A DNA stretch of 64,000 nt, taken from assembly GCA_020055645.1 (NCBI GenBank), contig CM034547.1, positions 60,919,884 to 60,983,883 of the forward strand. The letters run 5' to 3'. Position numbers and translations under genes: made by a program. This DNA comes from Tomocerus qinae (taxonomy: Eukaryota; Arthropoda; Collembola; Entomobryomorpha; Tomoceridae). The first letter of the stretch is position 1; every line of letters begins with the position of its first letter. This document shows positions 11,923 to 24,200 of this stretch, piece after piece. The notes under the pieces were generated by a model. That model did no database searches. It was not told the DNA's origin and saw only the letters and a list, made by a program, of their open reading frames with translations.

Positions 11923-12378
11923 TATGAGGAGTGCCATCCTCATCGGCCCTTCACCACCCACGTCATCATCCTATCACTAATATTCTAATTCACCTCCCAA
12001 CTCCCACAGAGCGTTACACTAGGAATCTGTCATACTACAGCCAGTCTCAGTCTGGGTGTTCACCAGTCTTTGTCGAGCTGTTGGAAGGTCTTGGTCGTGT
12101 TGCTGTGTGGATCACGGTGCGACTTGAGTTAGTCCTGGTCGGGAATATTCTGTGTCTGGGAACTTAGAGTAAATCGGATCGAGTCATATTTCAGTTACAA
12201 TAAACTTATACATTTGCCTGTGTCCAAATCCTATTGTTCTCTCGTGCAGTCATTTCCTCACATTCCGATCATAAATCCTGGCATTAAAGGTGAACTGAGT
12301 ACGAATCATGGGTAGAGAAAGGGGTGTTTGTCCTACAATTCAGTCTAATCAGCTATCTGGTGACCCAGACTCCTCATA
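11923..12378 (+). repeat. Right LTR
   Basis: 456 bp, reading as identical to the left LTR, followed by the target duplication CTAC at 12379-12382. Confidence 0.93.
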
Positions 12379-12382
12379 CTAC

Positions 12383-13977
12383 TTATGAATTGTTCACTTC
12401 ACTGTTGACTGTTTTTATCGGCCGTCTGCATTGGAATGGCGCTGTAGTGAGCTTGAAAAAATTTCGAAATATGCAAATGTATAGAATATTATACGCAAAC
12501 ATGTATGCATTAAAATAGGTACAGAGCACAGAGACTTGATAAAAACCTATTCAACACGTGTACAATTAACGTTTTCAATAATGTACCCCAACGTATACCT
12601 TCATGTGCTAAATTTAGTACATAGAGGTATTCGTTGGGGTACATTATCGAAAACATTTAGTAAAATATATCTGTAATATGCAAATATGTAGTTGAGTTGA
12701 TAGTGACTATTTAGCGATTGTTATGATAGTGACATACTATTCTTGTGTTCACACTGTAAGTTTTCTAACTTTTTACTGCATAATATTCTCAGCAACTACA
12801 TAGAGTTTCAATTAAAAAATTGCTTTTTGCAGTAGTATAGAATTTTGGTTTCATCTTCCCATTATTGATAAATGCTTGTAGATAAAATTATTTTGAATGT
12901 TCAATTCATACTTTATGCATTAAAAATGGATTGCAATCACAATCCATTAATGTTTTCGATAATGTACCCCAACGCATACCTTCATGTGCTTAGTACATGA
13001 AGATAGGATTTGGGGTACATTATTGAAAACATTAATTACATCAGAACTATTTAAGAGAGTTTTTACACTCCTTCCCCCTTTTCGCCAATAAGAAAACACT
13101 TTTGATAACTAAGGTATGTCACATGCATAAAATACTAACCCGATTTTCATTTGTTCTCTTTTCTCTTCATGGTTCGCACGTGTTTGTATTTAATTCATGG
13201 CACATTGTCTTATTTGTCTACATTATCGTTTTATTATTGTCTACATTATCATGACGGTGCACGCACAGTGAGTGTCGGTGGGTCGTGTTCCACACGTCAT
13301 ATTTCAGAAATCGCATCATGGCATGATCATAATCATATCTCATATGTTGCTGTAGCCTTAATTTTTAGAAGAGGTATTTTAAATATTTAAACTATCAGTG
13401 TAATTTAACAGCCATCATTTAACTTGACACCATCCATACACGACACGACATTCCTCTAGCCTAGGAGCTGGTGCTAGCCTAGGAATTGGTGTAGTGTCAA
13501 GTGTCCCTTGGTACCACAAGTGATACTACACCAGTTAAAGCTCCTTGCTCTCGCTCAGCTTTCATCAAGGGGAAATTCCAGTGAAAGTTCCATTTATTGT
13601 AAACGGAGTTAACAAGGTGTTCTCATAATAATATTAGATGGTATTGAAAGATGTACCCGGAAGTCTTATTATATTGAGTTCATTCAGTAAAATTTTCATT
13701 TACCCAATACCTGGGCATAATAATTATGTGCTTGCAACTTTCTTTCATTTCCAATTGTTTTCCCAAAACCCTTTCGTAAAAATTTTTGAATATTGTGCCT
13801 GCCAATTTTTTTGATATTTTAAAGGAATACATGGAACACCAGTGCTGTTAATAGTAATGAAAAATAATGAAACTTATTACTGCAATGTTTTCAAGTAGTT
13901 TTGCTAGAACATTTAATGACAAAATAAAGCACCAATATTACACATAGTCGTTTGAATCATAAATAAATAAATACTGA
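12383..13977. other. Intergenic between LTR element and dynein gene
   Basis: Apart from the palindromic pair at 12571-13031, this stretch holds the dynein 3' flank and a weaker imperfect palindrome at about 13482-13543 (arms around GGTGTAGT), next to a duplicated CTAGCCTAGGA. I see no gene. The open frame at 13151-13390 has no support. For the dynein mRNA, a minus-strand ATTAAA lies at 13912-13917, about 60 bases past the stop, and an AATAAA at 13593-13598. Either could direct polyadenylation. Confidence 0.45.
12571..13031. mobile_element. Pair of palindromic MITE-like elements
   Basis: Two hairpin-forming blocks, 12571-12654 (84 bp) and 12953-13031 (79 bp), each begin GTTTTC and end GAAAAC. 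Both contain ATGTACCCC in one arm and GGGGTACAT in the other. The right block is flanked by ATTAAT on both sides (12947-12952 and 13032-13037), which looks like a target duplication. The outermost arms also match each other as inverted repeats, as do the inner arms. The whole 461-bp stretch could therefore be one element whose terminal repeats are themselves palindromes. No coding capacity. It lies 190 bp past the right LTR. Confidence 0.75.
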
Positions 13978-16900
13978 TCAGTCAGTTAGCTGACTAAGGA
14001 GAGCGGTGCCTTTAAGAATCCAATAATCTTCTGACTGACGAGAAGGGAGACGGATGCTAACAATGAAATTCGTAGAATGTCCAGTAGTCGACAGAATTCC
14101 TGCTCGAATCGACGTTTTGTACAACGGGGATGTGTACGTTCCAGTAGTTTCAGCCAATTCCATGGATGGTAGAAAATGAATGACTGGGAGAAGAGGAGTC
14201 ATTTCTCCAGGAAGGGAATCGCCCAAAGCCATTTCTTGCATATCCCAGCGAGCTGCTTCCAGAAACAGGCCGTGAATCAACACTCCATCCTTTGGTCTCA
14301 CTATTGTTTTTTCTGTAATCTATAAAGTACAACCTCGTTGTTAGTGGGGTGAATTAAAATGTTTTTTAGGATATAACAATTTGCTAACGATCTAATTACA
14401 TGGTCCAGTTCGGGAAGCTGTTCTTTCACCACAGGTGTAACCGAGAAATTGAATTTCAGTTGATCGATAGGTAAGTCGAATCTTCTGGCATACGTCTGCA
14501 GAACAGCAGTTAAAAATCCTTGTTGAAAAAAGAATCCTGAAATCCAGAAGGAAGATGGGGGAATTTTTCCAAACAGCCAGCTCTGTAAACAGTATATTTC
14601 AGTCATATAGTAGTAGAGACAAACGATAATAATTTTACAAGGATTTACCTCCATGAATTTAATGCGAAGCAAGTAATCCTTAAACCAACTGCTTAGAGAT
14701 TTTAACGATCCGTAAGAGAGTTTCTTCCATAAGTCCGGTACTTGATTATTTAAAAATGATTGATACATTTTCTCCAAGTCTTCTGACATCACTACCAATC
14801 CACGAATTCCCTTTTTCAGTTGTCCTAATGTATTTTTTAAGACACCTAACAATTTGTTGAATCTGTCTACTTCTTGCTGTAAGAAAATTGTCAACGAAGG
14901 TGTTCTCTCCCTCGCATCCAGTGCAAATAGCTCCTCGTTTGCTTTGTCAATATCTAATACTCCAGGCAATTTCGCTTCGATACTCTGAGCCAGGTCGTAA
15001 GCAATATCGTCACTAGCTGATGAAGCACTTCCTCCTGATACTTTTGGTTGAACTGTTAGTATGCTCATCAGGAACGATGCGCTTTCTTGTTGCTGGTAAA
15101 ATTAAGAAAATTCCGTCATTAAGGCAAGAAATAAAAAAGGATTTAGCAACTCGCTAGCGTTAATTAATTACCTGATAGGTGATGTTAGCATTTTCATGCA
15201 TTCCAAATATCTCCGGTTCTTCAATAATCGGTAACTTGTCCGTATAGGTAATGAAGTCGTTGATTGTTGCAGACATGGGTGCATAGTAAATTCCTGAAGG
15301 GGAATATCTATAATCCTTTTGTAGAGTAGGCTTCGAAAAGAACCCTTTGAGTATGGTGGTCAAGCAACGCTGATCCCAATTGTCTGTAATTCTTCCTCCA
15401 TACGTAATTTGTCCTGAAAATACAAAAAATTACAGAAACGATAATACGAAAATCACATTTATACTTTTGTGCTCAAATTCGCCTTACCGGTTATGTACTC
15501 TAAAGCATCCCAAGGAATAATCCCGTCCTTGCAAAATATTTCTAAATTGAGCAAGCAGCATTGTCTATCACTGTCATTAAATTCGTACTTAATATTCCAA
15601 CCTAGAGGCCCGAATTTCTTTCGCTCTTGAATCACTGCATGGAAAACGCAGATTCCGAAAACGATTCTCCTCCAGCTTACACCAAGTACTGAAAAGATAG
15701 CAATAGAATATTATACTGTTCTACTTGTACATGTAGGATGTAAAATGATATTCTCGAGTACCGTTATCTTCAAAGAAATCTTTCTCCATTTCAATTAAAG
15801 CTCTTCTCACGTTAGCTCTTAGTCCTCGAGGAGGCTCATTGGTTACTTTCACACTTTCTTGCAAAATAGACACGGGAAATGTTGATGTTGGCATTGAACT
15901 CAGGAATAGTCTAAATGAATCATGAACGTGTGTTGGAGCTTCGGTCATATTCTTGACTATTTTCTCCAGACTCGGTAACCAACTTGAGGCAAGATGACAA
16001 TTCTGGGAATAAAACATCTCTTATGCACAACATGAATACTTATTTGGATGGTAAATGACACTTCTGCTGGATACAAACCTGGAGAAATATCCAATCACCA
16101 GCCATACATGCTTGTCTTATCATTACAGTCGCTACAGGTCCTTGTCCCTGTCCTAAAGAAATTGCTGCCACTTTGTCTCCATATCCGAATTCACTAGCAA
16201 ATCTATAGAAACCTGCCATGGGATCCGACCCTTGACTCAAAACGAAAATCAATGGTGTGATTTTAGTCAAATCTTTGTATACTTCCGCCAGATCAATAAC
16301 CGGACTTTCAATGAATTTTTGGCCCAATTCCTGTCTCACGAATTCTGTGATCGCTGCCACAAGCTTTAAATCAGAAAAAAGTTTGGAATTGGCAATAGTA
16401 GACTAAAATTCCATGGATAGCATTAGATCTGAAATGTACCTTTTCTTCAGCGATAGCTTTGATCACAATTAGTTTTTGGAATCTGCTTAGTTTTTTATCC
16501 CACTTATCCGTAGTTTTCTCTTTTCCTCGTTTAAAAATCACCTAAAATATGACGATATTATGAACTTGTATGGACATTTTCAAACTTCTCTAAAAAGGAA
16601 AATCTCTTACAGTTTTGAAACTTCCAATTTTCAATCGGATTGGTTCTTTTAAGCAAGAAAATGTAATTTCATCGAAAATGTCAAATGTGCTTTCAAGATC
16701 GCAAGCGTTATTCCATTGCTGAAGATTGATCCAAGTTGCCTGAGCTGGTTTCTTAGTCCGTCCTTTTTCAACATTCGTCCCACCACGCAAGAAAAAATTC
16801 CAATCATCATCGGTTAAGACTCCACGACTCCTCAAAACGTCAATACAGAGCATGAAACTGAAGACTAATTTATCCTTTTCAAATAATCCTCTGCTAATAT

Positions 16901-18256
16901 TAGTGTAAGTAGCTAGTGTTGTTTCCTTTTTCAAAATTCTCAATCGTTCTTCCAATTCTTCCGTTTTTTCGGTACCGGCAATGCATTGGTTGAAGACCTT
17001 AATAAACAAGGAGTGCAAAATAGAATTTTTCATTACCAAAATGCTATGATATAGAATTTAAGTGATGATAGACAAAATTACCTGAGTGAAATACTTGAGT
17101 GAATACTGATACATAGGATCCAGCTCAGCAAGCTGGGCAACAACAAAGTAGAGAATGGATCCTCTAGCAGCGACCGGCCGATATCTTTCGCGAGCAATGC
17201 TAATACTCTTCTCTGTCTCTTCAGATTCCGCAACTCGTTTTATGATAACTCTGGATGTGTCTTTACTCTCGTTAAGTGCATCAATCAGTTCTTCATCATC
17301 TAAAATGTTCCCTTCTGATGCAAAGAGAAGTTTTAATACTTTGGTCTCCAGCAAAACTAACTGATTTTTATCTGCATTGATTTGTGATATCAAAGCTGCT
17401 CTCTGAGTCTCTAAATCCGGTCTTTCCAGGCTTACAACATCACTTAACAGCTGATCTTCCAAACCGGAAATGGTAACTGTAAAATTGATGATAGTAACTT
17501 TGATACAAATCTCCGGGAGATAGTGAGGGTTGGCCATTTTCGTAGTCATGTACAAACGGAAGTTCTTGTCATAATCTACGTTAGAATCTCCTAAACGTAT
17601 CATCGTCCGCCCACTTTGCACAAATATCTGACGTAACAAAATGGGTTCTAATGACGGATCTAAACTTTCTCGGATTTCTTCAAGTAGACAGGGATTGCCC
17701 AAGCGAATGCAATTCTCCATGGTCCTCATGAAATTCCCGTCACTTAGTTTTAATACCTAAGATTTTCAATGATAAATATTTTATTTAATGGTAATACCAT
17801 CTCCAAAAATTAAAATCCGTGTATTCACCTTTAGTCCTTTATTGCCTTCCATTTGCTTTATCCACCTATTTGCCTGATCTTGTGGATCTATCATTAGCGG
17901 CCATCTTCGTCCTCTAGTTGCTAAAATAGCATTTTCTGTGGATGTGGAATCTCTGGGTAAGCCATTAGCGTTCCAAACTCTTATTTCAAATGGATCAGCA
18001 AAAGAAGAAAGTCTGTAACAGAAATCCAAGATGAAAAAAAAAACAAAGGAACTTTTACTCGTGCGAAACAAAATTATTTAAAACATTTTCCTTACGAAAA
18101 CTTCGGTGAAACGGGAAGTTTCAACTCTACACAACGTTGAACCCATTCGGTTACTAAAATATTTCTGTAATGACTAGTGAAAGCTCCAAAATAAGCCACA
18201 CATGCTGCGCCGACAAATACATCTCCAATGAGATTTTTCATCTCTGTGTCAAAGTT
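13978..18256 (-). other. DNAH6: Dynein AAA5, AAA6 and C-terminal domain: exons 54-65
   Basis: Exons: 18096-18256, 17829-18012, 17082-17756, 16611-16997, 16440-16541, 16079-16363, 15762-16002, 15488-15688, 15172-15413, 14649-15092, 14400-14582, 13978-14319 (with stop). Landmarks: [15 protein letters not shown] (AAA5), [35 protein letters not shown] and SLGQGQGP (AAA6), [50 protein letters not shown], and the final [17 protein letters not shown]. The protein ends [14 protein letters not shown], the usual length for this family's C-terminus. Confidence 0.87.
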
Positions 18257-21200
18257 CTACGGAAGAAAATTCACCGAAATATAAAATATTTATTTGTCAT
18301 AACACAATCATCGTCCAAAAATCAACGAATGTAAATTTACCTGGACAGTTTCAGCCCACCGTGTTTGTTCAGACGCTAAAGCATTTGTCAGTCTTCCTGC
18401 ACGAACTAATCTTTCCCTAGTCAAAGTCATTCCATCTTCTAAAAGAGTCTTTTCGTTCATACTGTTTTCGTAGCGTTCTTGCAGGGCAGCTATCTTTTTC
18501 TCTACATCGTTAAGTTGGGATTGCTTTTGTTTTAATGTTTCCATAACCTGATCTAATTCAGCCTGAGCGCCAAGATATCTGCATAGGAAAAGAACATATT
18601 TTCGTAAAATGCACTTAATTTATAAAAAGTTACTGTTAATAAACTAGTTACCTGTTCCGTTTGGGCTCCACAGTTTTGAATACTTTCGCATACAAATCAA
18701 TAGCTCTCACCCACAAACAAATGGATTTGCAGGCCTTAGAAACTTTCGCCACTTTCTCAGGTGTAAACGAAGGATTGTCAATGTACGCTTTTAGTTTCTT
18801 CAGAGTTGCTTCCGAAACATTATTTTTATCGAAATCATAAAGTTTCTTCAAAAATCCAGAATCGCTTAGAAGAAGTCTCGATGAATTCCAATCAGGCCTA
18901 CAAGATGCAGATAACCATTAGATAACCAAGCTATTTCAGAAGGATTACGTTATTTAATTATCTGCAATTAAAAATACTTTGAGCCCATCAAGATGCACAC
19001 TGCCTCCATGACCTAGTGAAAAATATTGTTTGAAAATCATACACAAATTATTTTATTAGTTATTAGTTATTATATTGAAAACAAGTAATACCGTTCGAAC
19101 GAGTTCCGGGGGTTTTTGGAACTGACGAATTTCAACTATATCGTTCTTATCTAACATGTCTAGAGACTTGACGGCAGCTTCTAACGCTGGAAGCGCTTCT
19201 GCTAAATCTCTTTGTGCATCTTCTGCAATTGCTTGAGTTTCTACAGCTTTTTCCTGAAGACAATAACAAGTCATGAAAGAAAAACCTATCGAGAATATAC
19301 TTTACTTACAAATATATATTGAATTCTTTCTGGAATAATTAACAAACCTTTGCAGTACTTTCTTCGACTTGTACGTTTCTTCTAACGATATCCGCTGCGG
19401 CTTGATCTTCTGCAAGAACCAGCATAAGTTCTTCCACAGCTTTAGATTTTTCCACAAGTTTAGGTTCAAGATCTCTTAACTGAATTCGCATATCTTTAAC
19501 AAGAACATTCGTCTCCAAAATTTTCTTAAAGTACAGAAACATAATTATTTCAGCAAGCAGCAGAGATTATAGTGCTTTAAAAAAATCAATAGGCCATTTA
19601 GATATTTATATTAGGATAAATTGAACATAAAGGATACCGTCAGGCCATTTTGAATTCGAGCTTTTCCCTGGAATATTTTCTCTCTTCGTTCATTCAGCAT
19701 ACTTGTGTACAGATTTATGAGTTCGAGGTATGAGCTAGGAGTTGTGTAGTATCTCCTTCGTAATTCTTGATAAAATCTTTCAGACATTTTCGTCACACTC
19801 TAAAGAGAAAATAAGAATATTAGTATATTTTTAAAATCAATATAAAATAGTGAGGATGAATGTTTGGATTGACTTACTTCATGGACCAACACACAAATGT
19901 CTGCCATAGCCTCAGGGGAAACATTATTTCCCAATTCAATTTTCGACATAAATGTATTGGCAACAGAAAGTAAAGCTTCTGTGGGCCATTCTGAAAACCA
20001 GTTAATTGTGCAACAATTTACTAGCGAAGGAAACATCCTGCACCTTACTCTGTAATACATTTTCAAAGTCTTCATTTACTGCAATTTCAAACTTGGACTT
20101 GGCAATGGGTAAAAGAAATTATTTTTTACCTGAAACTATCTCCAACAGGACTCATGCAAAGTACAATATGAAGATTGGAACGAATACGGCGGATTAAATA
20201 ATCGTACAGAGTATCTTTTTTAGTATCAGGAAGCCCTAAGTTTTTGGCATCCGCTCGAATTCCTGCAATCATTCTTTCTTGATCTTCAGGCTCCAATAAA
20301 TTAGGAACCTCACCTACAGGGATGTCAAAACGTTTTTAAAAATACATATTTTCACTTAGTCACTGCGCTCGTTAACAATGAAATAAGACCTGAATTGAGA
20401 ATATTATTGATATCCTCCAAGAATTCCTCGTAAGCTATTTGGGTATCTGTAAATAGGAAGACCATTGGCTGGTTATTCATACCAGCCGTTTCATAGAGCT
20501 TCTTCAAATCATCATGGAATGAAGTGTAGTCGTATCCTCTCATCAATTCGATTTGGAAACAACTGCAGATTATAAATTAGCTTTATTAACATTAGCTGTA
20601 TTTTAAATAGTTCATTATGGTTTGCACACATACTCATAGCCTTGAATATAGGACGAAAGTTTTGTTAAGCTTTGTTTCCCAGTTCCTCCCACTCCTACTA
20701 AAAGTGCATTTCCACGGTCAGTTCTCAAAATTCTTGTTACGCGTGTGACATGAACCGCTGCGTCCCAGAAGAAAACCAAATTGAGCTCTTTCGAAGTCGA
20801 AACATTATATTCGTCCAAATAATCCTAAAGTAATTGTATACAATTTAAACAGATGTAGTCTGTGAAGCTATCCCAATTGTTTCTGTATAATTACCTGAAG
20901 GACTTGTCTTAATTTTTCCTTGTTAATTATTTCTTCATATTGTCTATTTTCCCTTTCCACATTTATTTTCATAAAATCACCAAATATCAAATCACTCATT
21001 TCTTCTGCATTGATCGGATCTTTAAAAGATTGAGTACACAATTCGGAAAGGCTGTTGTTGAAAATTTTTCTATCAGCATCATCCGTAAGTCGATCATGGA
21101 AAACTCGCTGGCATTCGTGGTAATACAGCCTGTAAAATTTTTTATTGCATCATTAGCAATACTCTTCGTGTAGAACATACTTTGAATATACTTTATCTAC

Positions 21201-24200
21201 CTGATCATGCTTGTTTTCGTCATTTGTACAAACTTATTAGCTTGTAACACTCCTTGAATGCATTTAGACAAGTCTCGCATATTGAAAACATAATGAGATT
21301 TGGAAGGGGTAGGCAAAAACGTAGTCATCATAAATTGATACGTTGCAATAGAAGCAGCAACAATTTTATCTGACATTTCCTTAACTTCCGCTTGGAATTC
21401 TTCCAAAAATCCCTTCATGATCGCTTTGTATATCTGTGTTAAAACGTTCTGATTAGGAGTCGGAATGGCCAACATGCAAAAGTGTCTTAGAAGCCGCGGC
21501 GTCACAGCATTTCGACCACCTCCCGGCGGAGCACAAGCAGAACACAAAATTATATTGGTCATTTCTTTCCAAAACATTTTGTGTCTGTCATACAGCCCGT
21601 TGAAATTAAGTAGTTGTCTCAGAAGCTCTAAGGATGGTTGTGCTCCGTATCGATCTAACCCCAAAAAACATTCATAAAACTTACAACTTGCAGTACCAAA
21701 ATTATGATAGTTATGTTAACATTCATGGTAAAGTGTTAACCTAATTTTGGCATGTTGAGGTCGTCAATCATGACAATAATCTTTCGACCCATTGGAGCAC
21801 TAAGGAGTGTTTTCTTCCGTTTCTCCATTTTCCCTTCGATCATTTCCTGAGTTCTTTTGCTTGTAGTTTGCGCAGAGAAGTTAATGAATACTGGGATGTA
21901 ACTATATTTTGGTGCTATTGAGCCAAGAACATATTTGGCTATGGCAGATTTTCCAGTTCCTTAAAAACAGAAAAGCTTATCTGAAATTACTGTACAGTGC
22001 TGCATGCATCTTTTAATAAAATACCTGTCGGTCCAGTGTATAAGACAGCACGATCGACAGATAATAGCAGCTCCAAGAGAAATCCAAATCGCACAGTGTC
22101 AACAGTAGGCACTAGCATATCCACGAAAGAAAGGCTTGGGTTATATATGAATGGGGGCATTATTGCTTCCCAAACTTCCATCTTTCTCAACTCGAAATTA
22201 TTGTAGTAGGACCAAAGGGTGGCAGCGCTTGGCAGTCTATAGCAAATGTAAAAATAGTTTTCACTTTTAGTTAAACCAACATAAAATGCACTTCTGCCAA
22301 CTCCGTAGTAATTCGCATTAAAATAATGTATTTTTTGTTTAATTTATTTAGTGTAATAATTTAGCTGAATGTCGATATTTGTAAATTAGCGAATAGATTA
22401 TTATCTTACTTGCAGTTTTCCTCAGATGAAAACTGAGTTCTTATAAACTGATCCATTATATCGTAATTCCTCTCATGAATATTTCCACCGATTGACCACA
22501 AATATGCGAAAACAAATATTTGGCAAACAAATTGAAGAAGTTTTGACTTATCCATATCATAATCTAAGCCTTTTTTGACAATCAACGCTTGTAGAATACT
22601 ACAAAGCATACTGATCTTTCCCATATCAGACTACAGGAAACAAAATATTATTTTAGGTACATATATATATCAAAGAATAACCATTTATCAATTAAAATCT
22701 TTTTGAACCTGTGGCATAATTTCTTGGCAAGCTCTTCTCACAAACTGAAACCCATCTTCAATGTATTTATCGAAAAGGTTCCAAACATATTGCTTTACAT
22801 CTGGATTTACAAGATTCTTTTGAACCCAACTCTTTACGTATGGCCTCCAAGTCATTTCTTTGGGGTCGACATAAACCATTCCACATCTAAAAGAAATCGT
22901 ACTGTTTAGAAAGAAAGTAAATCCTAGAATAACTGGCAAAACATACAGGAAGGACTATAACTGACCTAGAAACGGTTGCAGGGGACGCTTGTGACAAATC
23001 TTGAACCTCAAACATCATTCTAACCCAGTTGGTCAGTTTAATTCTGTAAATATTTCATAATGTAATTGTGAATAGCTTTTCTAACGATTTGGCATTCACA
23101 CTTTTAGAAATCTACATAATTTTTGCATCGGTAATACTGTCAAATAACCTTTCAGAGTTAGCTAGACACAACATTTTATTATCATCGAGAACTGTGTTCA
23201 TGTTTTCAATCCAAATGGCATCAACCGGTCCGTCACAAATAATCCATTGATGATACGTGTTTTTAGGCTATACAAAAGAACGAAGTAGGCAATGTGCATC
23301 ACAAGAGTCATGACACAAAACAGAAGATGTAAAGGAGATAGACAGCAATAATAGTAATTCAAAGATAGTAATTCAAAAAACAATTACCTTAACCGTATTG
23401 CGAACCATGATACCCAACAAACCATCTTTCCATTCAAGAGTCAAAGGATTAACTTCTCCGTAAAGTTCTCCAAGAGACACAGCCTTAGGGTTGAGAATGT
23501 ATGTATCAACAGGTCTATAGTAGTACCCCTCAACTCTAGCTTGAAACATTGCTGTAAGGGCCCCTTTCAGAACCTAATGTGGCAAAGGACTCAGATGATA
23601 AATAATCACTGAAACGAAATTTATTTGTTCAAATTGCGTCAACTAATATTCCTACCTCATAGACTGAAGTCTTTCCTCCACCAGTAGGACCTGTAAACAT
23701 GTAAATCTTTTATCAATAACTATTAAACTATCAATTATATTGAAATACAATTTAGTTAATTAAATCATTTGGATTATGTGTACTATTTTTAATTGAACCC
23801 ACCGACAAGCATGACCCCGTGACGTACGACAAGGGTCTCATAAAACTGAATAACTTTTCGGATAAAGCACTCAGGGCACTGAAGGCCTCGATCTTGAGCG
23901 AATTTTTCAGCCTCTTTCTGAAGCCTTCCATAATCCTGTTCAGGAATCACTACACCGGGAAACAGATCTTGAATAATACCCTACGACAAATATGGTAACA
24001 TGAAATAAAACAGGTGATTTTACATTTTTACTATTAAGATTGTGAAATCAGTACTTGTAAAAGAATTGCGTCATTCGCCAGAAACTTGGGAAGATTTGAG
24101 TCTCTTAATGCACGAATCAGCACAATATTTTCATTAATATCTGGATTAGATCTCTTAAGACTTCCAGCCATTACTAACACGGATTTTACAGCTCGCATCC

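Larger units (their letters stand above)
5077..12378 (+). mobile_element. LTR retrotransposon, gag-only (non-autonomous), young
   Basis: A 7.3-kb element bounded by two 456-bp direct repeats (5077-5532 and 11923-12378) that read as identical by eye. Each LTR begins TATGAGGAGT and ends ACTCCTCATA, a perfect 10-bp inverted repeat. The element is flanked by the 4-bp duplication CTAC (5073-5076 and 12379-12382). A candidate primer-binding site follows the left LTR and a purine-rich tract precedes the right LTR. Inside are a leader of about 1.6 kb with a 39-bp triplet repeat, one long gag-like frame (7134-9164), and about 2.7 kb of non-coding DNA that includes a minisatellite. I find no protease, reverse transcriptase or integrase, so it would need enzymes from a relative. 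The 4-bp duplication fits a Ty3/gypsy-type integrase. Identical LTRs point to a very recent insertion. Confidence 0.9.

Noticed and set aside
12565-12570. TTAA next to the left palindromic block, suggesting a piggyBac-type duplication
   Set aside because: The right block's flanks read ATTAAT on both sides, and TTAA is not placed consistently at the outer ends; AT-rich DNA makes it uninformative.
20630-20634. Alternative donor of dynein exon 44 at GAGTAT|GTGTGC
   Set aside because: It would shift the frame out of [12 protein letters not shown]; the donor at GA|GTATGT is both stronger and in frame.
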